Source: Blasia pusilla
Taxonomy: Eukaryota; Marchantiophyta; Marchantiopsida; Blasiales
NCBI GenBank assembly: GCA_050084515.1
Contig: CM114273.1
Coordinates: 29,574,001-29,638,000, forward strand
DNA: 64,000 nucleotides
Direction: 5' to 3'
The stretch's first letter is position 1; each line of letters opens with the position of its first letter. The translations under genes were made by a program, and so were the position numbers. Under the pieces are notes generated by a model. That model did not search any database. It was not told the DNA's origin and saw nothing but the letters and a program-made list of their open reading frames with translations. Positions 33,230-43,392 of the stretch are shown here, piece after piece.

Positions 33230-33720
33230 CTTCCACAAAAAGAGGGGCGTGAAGAAGATAGTGACGCTTTTGTGCAAGGGGGCCGAGCGAATCGTGTTTG
33301 CCGGAAGAAAAAGAGCTTGGAGTTGGGGTTGAGTCATAAATCAATGTTGCTGAGCAATCAACGTCCCCGTGATTTGGAGTTGTTGGGACGAGAACGGAAG
33401 CTTTATGTGGAGGGTGATGTGGGGCAGTGTGGGCTACAAACTTATGTAATGGCCGCGTTCCTTGGGTTCCTATGTTTCTTCGGGTCTTTGTTTATTCGGA
33501 CGAAAGCGTATAGGAACCTCTCGTCTTGTGCCACGCCGACATCGCCGTCCGTTGTCGATGTTCCGCGAATGGGAGCAAGCGAAAAGCGACTTGGGTGCAC
33601 GTGAATTACCTTGGTGCCACGGCCGTGGTACTGCGAGCTTGGCACCTGATCTGACGGCTGAGAAGCTAGTGCCCGTCCGGTGAGGTGAGCGGGCGGACGG
33701 ATGGATGCAGGGTCGGGTAG
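33230..33720 (+). other. GC-richer island with overlapping open frames, unidentified
   Basis: Composition shifts sharply to higher G+C. Two overlapping frames are open (to 33604, including a hydrophobic run AAFLGFLCFFGSLF, and 33462-33683). Neither matches a family I recognise. It could be a gene fragment or the GC-rich end of an unknown repeat. Confidence 0.25.
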
Positions 33721-34320
33721 TTTTCTTCGAGAGAACAGGTAGAACAGTTTTAGTATGTATAAAATAAAATAGAGTAATAAATTTTAATTTATTTCTTAAT
33801 CTGATGAATTATTTCATTTCTTTTGAAACGAAAAATTTCTTAAAATTAGTTAATTTTAAATTTTACATCGAAATAGTGCAAGGGCCAGATCCCATGCAGA
33901 ACCTAACCTCGACCCGACTTTACCTACGTCCAAATGAGCTTTCCTAAAACGAAAACTCATTTGGATGGACGAAGGGTCCTACTAAGATTACGAAGGCCCA
34001 TGGGTTAAGATTTATGAGTGTCCTTCCTTTCATTCCCGACCTCTTGAACACGGAAAGAAGGGGCCAGTTTTGATATTTCCTTGTGAAAGCGTATGCTAAT
34101 CATTCCGTCGATATCATCAACGCGTCTCTCAAATCTTTCTTCGTCATTTCTTACATTTTATTATTATTATTTTATTTTACATTATTCAGAAAAATAGTCG
34201 CGTTGATACGTAGAATCGAAGTCGGCGAAGCACTAATGTTGGCTTTGTTTAAACTATCGTCTAATGCCTTTCCTTGAACTCGTGGATTTTCAAAGCCACG
34301 CTTTGAAATGAATCGCTACA
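33721..34320. other. Non-coding stretch
   Basis: AT-rich DNA with no recognisable feature. Confidence 0.35.
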
Positions 34321-34349
34321 CCTACTCGTGAGCTGCCAAATGTCAGCAG

Positions 34350-34460
34350 CTGGTGGTCTAGTGGGTAGAGAATCTAGGAGCACGCAAGGGAAGGAGTGAG
34401 TCATCGAGCCTCTCCAGCTGCCATGGCCCGATTCGGGCCCGAACCTGGCAGCTGGAGAGG
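34350..34460 (+). repeat. Pol III A-box-like sequence next to a 15-bp perfect inverted repeat
   Basis: 'TGGTCTAGTGG' at ~34353 fits the tRNA A-box consensus. About 75 bp on, a perfect inverted repeat (arms 34409-34423 and 34446-34460, centred on 'cgattcgggcccgaac') follows. This may be a degenerate tRNA-derived SINE head or an unrelated foldback. There is no poly(A) or T tail to decide it. Confidence 0.3.
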
Positions 34461-34755
34461 GTTCCGGGGTGGAAGCAACGAGGATCGCCTCGTCAGGATC
34501 CTTGCTTGGATTGGATGGGAATTAGGACTCGGGAGAGAGGAAATAGTGGTATCCGTCCATCCATATGAGAAGCGGAGGCAACGCAATAGGTCTACGGCTC
34601 CACAACGGGGCTCAGACGTGCCGGGCAGGAAATGACCACTAACGTTTTACGCCTGAATCGCAGCGCCGTGGTATCTCCGTCTCAACTCCCGGTCGCGTGC
34701 GGCGTGCCATGCCCACTGTCGCACGAACAACCGGCGAGAGACAACACTGAGGCAC

Positions 34756-34935
34756 GGTTCGGGGATTTTATTTTTTCCCCTTATCGTGAGAACCGGTACA
34801 TTGCCGGTATCGGTAATTCCGGTTTTCAACCTTTTTGCAGATCCTCTCTTCAAAGAAATGCCTCAACGCCGGCCAGTTTTTCGCCGACGATCTGCGAACG
34901 AAACAGGATTTCTGATTTCTGATCTTAATGGGATG
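34756..34935 (+). repeat. Short dispersed repeat (MITE-like), copy 1
   Basis: It begins near 'ttcggggatttta', has 'aaccggtaca', 'ggtaattccggtttt' and 'cagatcc', and ends around 'gccggctagcgattg'. It aligns with 36230-36430 and 58848-59032. Confidence 0.5.
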
Positions 34936-35194
34936 CCGGCTAGCGATTGAGGATCTTGCAATGCTGCTGCTGCAAGCTCAGCTGTGTGGGACTGGACGCG
35001 ACCATAGTCGTGAAGTGCGACCCGAGTCATCCGGATCAGTGGGTCTCAGATATCGTGGACTGAATGTTTCTGGACAGATCGTCATTACCTGTCCGGTGCA
35101 ACTGTGCAACAGGAGACATCCGTGCTGGGTCAGGATGAATCATGGTTCATCATCAGTGCGCGAGCGAGCAACAAAGAGATCCCCACACGATAAT

Positions 35195-35265
35195 ACGATT
35201 TGAAATGGAAGCGCATTGCGCAAGGATTCAAGGAGATGCGCATTGCGCAAGGATTCACCAAGAGT
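35195..35265. repeat. Short tandem duplication
   Basis: The unit 'gcgcattgcgcaaggattca' occurs twice in tandem. Confidence 0.8.
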
Positions 35266-35484
35266 TGACTGCATTGACAGGGAAGGTAGTGGGAGTTATT
35301 TATTACTCATCAGAGTCTCCACTAGAGCGAGGCACTTTACTCTTGAGAGCGAGTGAGTGTTCTCGCTTACTCCGCTTTAAATGCGCCAACCTGTACGAGG
35401 TGCTGCGGGGGCCTTGGCACTCTTGGCTGCTTCACAACCGCACGCTTCCTTGTGCTCGCTGTGCTGCCTGTGCAGCAGCAGCGC

Positions 35485-35995
35485 AGCTACCGAGACCTCA
35501 CGATAAGATCCCCGATTGCTTGCTTACCTCCATGATCCATTGTTCCTTCCTTCCTTCCTTCGACTCCTGCCTGTGCATCTCCTGAGACCTCACGATAGAC
35601 TCAAAATTATTTCCTTCCTGTTCATCTCCTCTCTCCCGAGTCCTCCTACCCCCTCACGATCGATTCAGAGTCACTTCCACCTTACCGTGCATCTCCTGAA
35701 ACCTCACGACCGATCCGGAGAGAATTACTCCCTTCTCCTATAACCCCCACCCCACCCCACCCCACCCCAAGACCTTCACGAGTCATGAATCGGGACTCAC
35801 AATAGATCAAGATGCAAGAATCACTTCCTGTGCAGCACCTGAGACCTCACGATAGATGAATGAGAGGACTCGGATGAGATCGCTGGATTGCTGTGCGTCC
35901 AGCTACCGGGACCTCGCGATGGATCCAGAATCGCAAGCTTGCTGTGCATGTACCGAGACCTCACGAGCGATTAGAACTGGCAGCATTTACTGTGC
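35485..35995 (+). repeat. Degenerate minisatellite, ~8 copies around GAGACCTCACGAT
   Basis: Variants of 'ctgagacctcacgat(a)gat' recur at about 35491, 35583, 35655, 35695, 35772, 35839, 35907 and 35955, often followed by 'agaatc.ctt' and preceded by 'tgtgca'. Spacing is irregular, 50-90 bp. A (CCACC)n run lies at ~35745-35770. Confidence 0.7.
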
Positions 35996-36229
35996 CGTGC
36001 CCGATATCCACAACTGACAGGATTCATTCATTCATTCATTCATTCCTGCCAGCCCAGGCCCCAGAATTCCTGCTGAGAGTCTGAGACTCCGAGAGGTCTA
36101 GAGTCTAGTGAGCACGGGTGTTCAGGTCTGCCGTCTGCGTATTGGGGAAAGAGCGTTTGAATTTTGCACGCTCATGCGTTCGATCATCGATGACGCACTT
36201 ACGATTCGTGAATAGTTGTATTTCACAAA

Positions 36230-36430
36230 TCAGGGTTCGGGGAGTTTTTTCGTGGGACCCGGTACAAAACCGGGAATGGTAAATCGGAAACGGAAATTCC
36301 GGTTTTGAACCGGTTTTCAGATACGAAATACAAAGAGCGTCCTCAAATCCAACCGGTTTTGGGTAGGCAGTTTTAAAATTAATCGGAAATTCTCAGATTT
36401 AACCGGCTAGCCTTACTGGTAACCCCGGAT
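36230..36430 (+). repeat. Short dispersed repeat (MITE-like), copy 2
   Basis: It starts near 'ttcggggagtttttt', carries 'cccggtacaaaaccgg', 'attccggttttgaaccgg' and 'ttaaccggctag', and ends 'ggtaaccccggatc'. The ends share a weak inverted 'cggggtt' motif. Confidence 0.55.
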
Positions 36431-36649
36431 CGTCACAAATCATGTATTATTCAGTCGTACTAATCATCGGATGTCGGATGGTATCACAGCCAGATGGTGC
36501 TTTAATCTTACCCTCTAAACCCTTTAAATTACTCTGCCTTGTGTTGTTTATATCTCTTCTCGGTAGAGTAGAGTTTCTAGAATTCATTGTTGCCCAGTAG
36601 TCATTATGTAGTATTGTCATAGTAGTTCTTAGTTGATCTATGTCGCGGG

Positions 36650-37440
36650 CATGGCCTCATAGTCTAGAAACTAGCAGCATATCGATCGGTTGGATGACAA
36701 AAACTATGACACATGGGCTTTTGTCATGGAGTATCTCTTGAGATCGCAGAATCTCTTTAAGCACATTGAGAATCCCGATGGTGGGGAAGACTTGACCGGT
36801 GAAGCTCGTAAGAAGTGAGACTTGATCGGTGAAGCTCGTAAGAAGTGGGATTTGAGGAGATGGAGGCGCGTTCGCATATCGCGCTTAACATCAAGGCATC
36901 ACAACATATACACATCAAGAAGTGCAAGTTGGCACTTGAGATGTGGTCTAAACTTGAGGATAAACACCACAAGAAAGGTGGTGCTTCCCAAATCTACTTG
37001 AGGCGCAAATTATATGGGCTTCGCTATGTAGATGGATCTTCCATGAATGATTTCTTGTGAGAAATCTTTGAGTTACGTGATGAGCTTTTTGAGTTTGGAG
37101 GAGAGGTGAGTGATACAGAATCAGATGAATGATTTCTTGTGAGAAATCTTTGAGTCCTTTCTGCATCACCAGATTCTTGGGAATCTTTGATTCAAGCTCT
37201 TGGATCACGAAACAAGGAGGATATTACCGAGGACTTTGTAAAGTCCATCCTCTTGCAAGAGGAGGAACTAAGGAAGGAGAAAGGTACACCTTCTTTTGAA
37301 GCAATGCTCGCCATTCAAATCTAAGGGGAAAGTTGTCTCAAAATTTGCAAAGAAAGGGAAAGGCAAGATCGACAAATCGAAGAGTACTTGTAGAGCATGT
37401 GGAGAGAAGGGTCATTAAAAGGGTGATAAGGAATGTTCAA
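36650..37440 (+). pseudogene. Copia Gag remnant with zinc knuckle
   Basis: RLDDKNYDTWAFVMEYLLRSQNLFKHI is the typical copia Gag start. Near 37388-37430 the CCHC knuckle reads CRACGEKGH-stop-KGDKEC, with TAA directly after the His. A 30 bp tandem duplication (36788-36847) and a ~30 bp direct repeat (37043-37073 and 37126-37155) disrupt the frame. Confidence 0.8.
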
Positions 37441-37539
37441 AGGCGAAGGATGGGCGTATGGTAGCAACTACAAGCACAGTGGTTGTACTTGAAACCCATG
37501 AGGACCTTTCATCAAATCGAGCATCAAATTCAATTACTA

Positions 37540-38800
37540 TTCAACATTTTGTCCGCATTGATAGTGCTGAAGGTGTACATACTCAGCAAGATCGGTAAAA
37601 AATCCTTAACTTTCATGAGGATGCCTTTGTGCATCTACAAGGATACAATGGTATAGGAGGACGATCATGTGGTTCTGGAAATATACACATTTTTGTGCAT
37701 AAATTAAAGGGAGAACATCTTAAAGTCGTCATAAAAAATGTCCATTGGGTTCCTGAGGCACGAGAAACTTGTTGTCCGCGGCTACTCTTTGCAAGCGTGG
37801 TTTTCGGTTTAACTTAGATGGCAAGGGTGTAGAGTGGATTCTTCCAACAGGGGAAATTTTGGAAGGCAAGGCATATCTCATTCCATGTGAGATTGAGGAG
37901 GATTATCCAGACCTTATTGCAAGTGCTTCTATGGGCCGAATATTGCAAGAATGGCACCATGCACTTGCACATGCATTTGTGGAAAAAATTCGAGAAGCGG
38001 AATGATTTGGTGCCGTGGAGGGACTCCACATTAAGGGATACAAGTAATTCATTCCAAAATGTGAGTCATGCATCGTTGGGAAGGCTCACCGTTTGCCTTT
38101 CCCAAAGAGACATAAGCATGCCAAATCGATCTTGGAAGTTTTCATCTATGATCTTGGCTATTATGATCCACCGAGTTTCAGCGGAGCTCGATGGAATGCG
38201 GTTTGGATTGATGAGTTTTCTCGATATGTTGGCTTGGCTTTCTTACAAAAGAAAGATCAAACTCTTTCCGCTTATAAGATGTGGGAGGCAGAAGCGCAAC
38301 GTCAACTAGGTAACAAGGTTAAGACCTTCCTCACAGATCGAGGTTATGAATTCCTTAACAAGGAACTTGGCTCACACTTCAAAGCTGAAGGTGTGCGCCA
38401 CATGAATACCCCTTCCTATTCGCATGAAATTGTTGGCATGGCAGAGCGAATGATGCGCACTATATTTGAAGGAGTTCGCACACTCCTTGAAGATGCATAG
38501 CTTGATCGCAGATATTGGGCTTATGAGGAAAAGCATGTAGTGTGGATGCAAAATAGGCTACTACATACACTGTTAGATTGTAAGACTCCCCATAAGGTGT
38601 TTATGGCGTGAAACCAAATCTAGCTTTTGCCTGCCCTTTTGGATGTGATGTATGGTATCATATTCCCAAGGCGGAGCGGAAAAAGCTTGATGCAAAGGCA
38701 AAGAAGGGTTTTTTTGTTGGCTACTCCGAAACCTCCAAAGCATATGAAGTTTTTCTTCCCAATAGCCTAAGTGTGGCACTTAGTAGGGATGTAATTTTCA
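37540..38800 (+). pseudogene. Copia protease and integrase remnant
   Basis: The protease active-site region is corrupted (RIDSAEGVH in place of the usual DSGAT-H). The integrase finger region follows (WHHALAHAF). The core has Asp in YDLGYYDPP, GARWNAVWIDEFSRYVGL, Asp in FLTDRGYEF and Glu in GMAERMMRTI, then the GFFVGYSETSKAYEVFLP region. Several frame changes and a TAG near 38498 interrupt it. Confidence 0.8.
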
Positions 38801-39318
38801 TGGAGGAAAAGAGATGGGACAATGTTGCAGTTCCAATTTCTACGCCTTCTAGCAGTAGGCCAACAGAGCGAGGTGGAGGTATTGTCATCCCAACTCAATT
38901 CCCTGAAGAGCCAGTGCATGGAGCACACAAAAGATCAGATCCTGAGGAAGATCTTCATGCAGCACCTCAACCAGAAGATAACCTTGCTTATACGCATCCA
39001 AATTTGGACCAGGAGGACGTGCTTGATCCAGAGGCACCTTTGCCACTTCCACCTCAACACCAAAGAGGTGGAATTGATCCTAACAACATTGTTAGGGATC
39101 CACACCAACGTTGTACTCCATGGAAGGAAGGGGATGACTTCATCCATTACGATGAGGATTTTCCATTGGAGACAAAATTTATAAACAAGAGCTCTATTGA
39201 TCTTGATTATGAGCCCAAGATAGTGCAAGAGGCACTACAATCGCCTTTGGGTACCCATCGGCGAAAGGGAATGGAGAAGGAGCTTGAGTCGCATAGAGCT
39301 CACGAGACTTGGGAGTAG
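38608..39318 (+). pseudogene. Copia integrase C-terminus to RT linker
   Basis: An open frame of 236 codons includes GCDVWYHIPKAERKKLDAKAKKGFFVGYS, the usual integrase C-terminal module (GKX-FVGY), followed by the acidic, Pro-rich spacer before RT. It stops just before WVFKTKL. Confidence 0.75.
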
Positions 39319-40241
39319 CACACTTTCCAAGTAACAGGAAAGCAATCAATTCTAAGTGGGTTTTCAAGACGAAACTTGCTAGAGATGGTACAATTGAGCG
39401 ATTCAGGGCTAGACTTGTTGCCAAAGGGTTCTCGGAGATCAAAGGTATTGACTACACCAAAACTTTTGCACCCGTTTCACGGCTTTCCACAATCCGTATA
39501 TTTGTGGCTATTGCAGTGGTTCTTGATTGGCATCTAGAGCAACTAGATGTCATTACAACTTACTCAAATGGTAAGCTTGAGGAGGATAATATCTACATGA
39601 ATATTCCAAAAGGTTTGATTGTTCTTGAGGAGCAAAAGGGGAAGGTACTCCGCCTTTTGCAAACTCTATATGGCTTGAAGCAAGCCAGTCGTGGATGGAA
39701 TGAGAACTTGGATAGCTCTGTACAACATCTTGGTTGGAAGCGCTCAAATTCAGATCCTTGTCTATATAAAATGCAAATGGAAAGCTTCCTTTTGTTGCTT
39801 GTGGTTTATGTTGACGACTTGATAATTGGTGGCAAGAACTTCAAGCTAATTGTGAAGAGCAAGGAGGAGTTGCAGAACAAGTACAAGATGAAGGATCTTG
39901 GAAAACTTTCACACTTTCTTAGCATCAACTTCATTTGTGATGAGAAAGCCGACACAATTTATTTGAGTTAGGGAAACTATATCCAAAAGAAATTGAGAGA
40001 ATTCGGATTTGAAAAGGTAAAGCCCGCATCTACACCAATGGAGGCAGGGCATTCAACGGAGCATTTAAACGACTCAATTTTGGATAGTAAAGATAAAGAT
40101 TTTTATCAAAGCGCGATGGGCTCTTTGCTCTACCTCCCGAATGGTACCAGGTACGATTTTTCATTTGCTTGCCAACACTTTGCGCAGTACATGGCATGTC
40201 CGCAATTATCGCATTGGCAAGGAGTGAAGCTGATTTTTTGA
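39309..40241 (+). pseudogene. Copia reverse transcriptase
   Basis: The ORF 39309-39971 has WVFKTKLARDG, RFRARLVAKGF, YTKTFAPVSRLSTIR, EQLDVITTYSNGKLEEDNIYM, LYGLKQASRGW and VVYVDDLIIGG with the catalytic YVDD. A TAG at 39969-39971 interrupts, then the frame resumes NYIQKKLREFGFEKVKPASTPME to 40241. Confidence 0.9.
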
Positions 40242-40794
40242 TACCTACAAGGAACAAAGGATCTTGTCTTACAATATGGAGGAGAAAATGCAAGCTTGGA
40301 GCTTGTAGGATATAGTGATGCAGATTGGGATGGATGTAGGGAACTCGCTGCTCTGTGGGAGGATACACATTCCTTTTGGTAGGAGCAATGGTGTCTTGGT
40401 CAAGTAAGAAGCAGAAAATTGTTTCTCTTTCTTCTCCTGAGGCGGAATATGTTGCTGCAAACGATGCTGTCAAGGAAGCTCTTTGGCTACGCAAAGCCTT
40501 AGGAGACCATGACATTCTACAACCAAAAGCTATCCTCATTTATGAGGATAATCAATCATGCATTGCAATAGCAAAGAATCCTACACATCATGGTTGCACA
40601 AAGCACTTTGATATCAAGTACCATTTTCTAAGACAACGGGTGGAAGCTAAGGAGATTAGAATGGAATATTGTCCTACGGAGCTTATGATAGCTGATATTT
40701 TTATCAAGCCTCTTGGGAAGTCAAAGTTTTTTTCTTGCACAAACATGCTTGGCCTAGTAGAGGGATGTGCCCCTCTTATGGAGGAGGAGTGTTG
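40242..40794 (+). pseudogene. Copia RNase H
   Basis: It contains YSDADWDG, MVSWSSKKQKIVSLSSPEAEYVAAND, IYEDNQSCIAIAKNPTHHGCTKHFDIKYHFLRQ and TELMIADIFIKPLGKSKF. A frameshift near 40350 separates the first Asp from the rest. It ends at the PPT. Confidence 0.88.
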
Positions 40795-41140
40795 AGAATA
40801 TTAGTGTCGGTGCCATTTTGAGGGACACGTGTAGTTACCATATGTGAATTTGCTATTTTAAGCAAGTGGAGGTGCAGCAAGGAAGCATGGTCATTCCCCC
40901 TTTTGGTAAGACAACAAGGACATAAAGGGTTCCTTAATTCTAATCTATAGTGAGTGAGATTCTAAGTCTTCTCTAAAGAGGTGCTAGTTTGTGGCTTAGC
41001 AAGTCATTAGGAGAAGCTAGAAGAGAACACATGGTGGAGAGGAGTTTGTGAAGACGGTAGAAGGAACTTCGAGACTTTTGGAGTTTGCAACTCCTATTAA
41101 TCTTGTATGGTGTTTTTCTATTAACAATGTGCCTTTTCAG
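40790..41140 (+). repeat. 3' LTR of the copia element
   Basis: It starts TGTTGAGAATATTAG next to the PPT. No second copy is present in the window to set its end, so the right border is approximate. Confidence 0.6.
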
Positions 41141-41799
41141 TTGGAGATTATCTATATTTGACACTTTTTTGTAGTCGAAAGAGATGATATTTTTCTAAAG
41201 AAAATATGTCTAATTTTTTTTCTAAATAAACTAGTCGATAGCACGTGCCATGCACGGGAGTGAAAGGATTAATTAGGTTGTACACAAATTTTTTTCTTGC
41301 TGTCCATAAAAGGGGAAACATTTTCTTGCTGCCCGGTTGCCACATGTCAAAAAGAGGTGTTTGCAAATCAAGACGGCGCTTTCCAATAATAATATATATT
41401 AGATATTTAATTCAATTGTATACTTAGCATTGATAGTTCAAAATAATATATGCGTGTATAGCACATGTGCCAATTATTTGTTGTTGTTGCAACTTATAAG
41501 AAAGATATTAACCGTTACTCATATTTTACTTTTAAAAGGGGGTTGTTTTATGTGAGAAAACAGAAAGTGACGAGATCACTGAAATCTTTACAAAACTTAG
41601 AGATACAAAGTGGCCTAGTCCGTCCGTGCGCTCACAGAAGAGCTTCGATGGAACCTGAACTGGGAGATAACTCGACATACGAGAATGCGCTACCGCTGCG
41701 GCTCCCGACTATTTGACTACTCGAGAAAACTCGAGAAATAGGTGTTTTTACCTATTTTTCTTCATTTCTATTAATAGAAAAATTTTGATAAGACCAAAA

Positions 41800-41847
41800 T
41801 TTATCTAACCCTATATTGCACCCTGATGCAATATAGGGTTAGATAAA
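41800..41847. repeat. Perfect 21-bp inverted repeat with 6-nt loop
   Basis: The arms at 41800-41820 (ending 'ccctatattgca') and 41827-41847 (starting 'tgcaatataggg') are exactly complementary over 21 bp, loop 'ccctga'. It could fold as a hairpin RNA. It lies about 570 bp inside the putative Helitron end. Confidence 0.85.
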
Positions 41848-42986
41848 CCTAGTAACGCTACTCCTAAAACCACCTACGTCATATTACTATGACTCCTTTG
41901 ACGTCTAAGTCGGAACCATCAATCTAGGCTTCGCCTCATACAAGGTGGCCGATCAGATTAATGGTGCTTAGAGAAGTGGATGTTGAAGATCCAACATTTT
42001 ATTAGTCCGGTGTCAGGGGGAAATTTCTATTATAAATGTGGTATTCAGAATTTTTACGTTCTTTAATTATAACATAAATGGGAATAAATAATTGGGGAAT
42101 CATAACAAGTATGCGGTCCCCTTTCTGACGGAATGGGTGTCAAAGAACCGGTCTAACACTTTCTTGTAAAATTTGGTACTCACACAGTATGCTTGTAGGA
42201 GAGGTTGAGGGACTATGATCGAAGAACTGTTGCATACACTATATGGTGGTGGCCTACCTGAAACAATTGTAATAAGTTGGAAGTAATATATTGGTGTGGA
42301 CATGAGGTGTAGTAAGCAAAAGTTTGTGTGTTTTTTTGTTGTTGTGTGGATGTGTTGTTAAATCTGAAACAAGCCGGTGGGTGTTGGGGGTTTCATTGTA
42401 AGATGCAAAGTACACTTCTGAGTAAAGAGTCATTTTCCCATAGCATGCTCGATTGTGGCAGAGTGCAACATGGGTAACTTGCTCACATTGTTGTTTATGG
42501 AAACAATGAATCATATGAAAAATATAGTACTGGTAGAATTCTTATATGAAGAGTGTTACAATGCACATAGGACCACTGTGTTGATTCATCCATTAGCATG
42601 CACATGAAATTATGAAAGCGTGATAGGAATGGAAACTTACAATTTTCCAAGATAATTTAAATGTGAAAACAAGTGCAACACAAAGATAAACATAGTCATA
42701 TTTAGGAAAACTAAAAATTGTAGTATAAAACATGAATATTAACTCGTACATGACACAAAAGGTATACAATGATATGATCCAAAAATGGACAATACTAACA
42801 TTATCAATGAAGCCATAGTTTGCAAGTAAGTCTATGCACATAATAGCTATAAATATGTGCGTGCTATTTAGAAGAGAATGTTTTCGATACAGAGTTTTGA
42901 AAAGGTGAACTACGGGGCAGTGGAACTACATTGTGGAGAAAAACTTAAGAGTTGTCATAGGCTGCTAGTAAGTGATTTTATTTCTC

Positions 42987-43392
42987 TTATATCTTAGAAT
43001 CTTTGTGGTACTTGTGAGTGATATTATTGAGAAACAATCGCTTGTCAATTTTCAATTGTTTCACAGAGGACTTAAGTTGTATGATAAGATCAATATTGTA
43101 TTTCTCTTCTTTAGTAATGGTCTTCAATAGCATGTTGACGATCTCAAGCTGATTTCTGGGAGTCATCATACTTGCCTCACACAACTTCAATGTTAGACAA
43201 TGTCGTTTCTTACAAGTAAACAGAGACAATGCCTTCATTCAACATATATGTTGTAAGGTCATCCAACTGCTTCTCTCGAACGATAAATCGTTGCCTCCTT
43301 CTCCTAAGTTTTGCTCGCATGGCCATTGTATCATCATTACAAGAGGGATCACAAGGTGCTCCTCTTTGCAGGATTTGCTGAAAAACCATCAC
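42987..43392 (-). other. Coding-like fragment, unidentified, frameshifted
   Basis: Two overlapping frames (43392-43210 and 43238-42987) read as one broken protein: AKLRRRRQRFIVREKQLDDL ... NQLEIVNMLLKTITKEEKYN. They are Lys/Arg/Glu-rich and helical, possibly coiled-coil. A one-base shift near 43215 would join them. I do not recognise the family. It may be a captured exon in the Helitron. Confidence 0.25.

Larger units (their letters stand above)
36640..41150 (+). mobile_element. Ty1/copia retrotransposon, decayed, 3' LTR only
   Basis: Gag, PR, IN, RT and RNase H remnants follow in copia order. A polypurine tract 'tatggaggaggag' (40777-40789) is followed by TGTTGAGAATATTAG, the usual copia LTR start, at 40790. 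The 3' end of the LTR is not certain (about 41100-41150). No matching 5' LTR is visible before gag. A 'TGGTATCACAGC' at 36479 resembles an initiator-Met PBS (one mismatch), but nothing LTR-like precedes it. Confidence 0.85.

Noticed and set aside
35485-35995. CRISPR-like array
   Set aside because: The units are degenerate and unevenly spaced, and this is plant nuclear DNA.
36479-36490. PBS for initiator-Met tRNA (TGGTATCACAGC) marking a copia 5' LTR
   Set aside because: The ~50 bp before it do not resemble the 3' LTR at 40790, and an unrelated MITE-like repeat lies just upstream; kept only as a remark.
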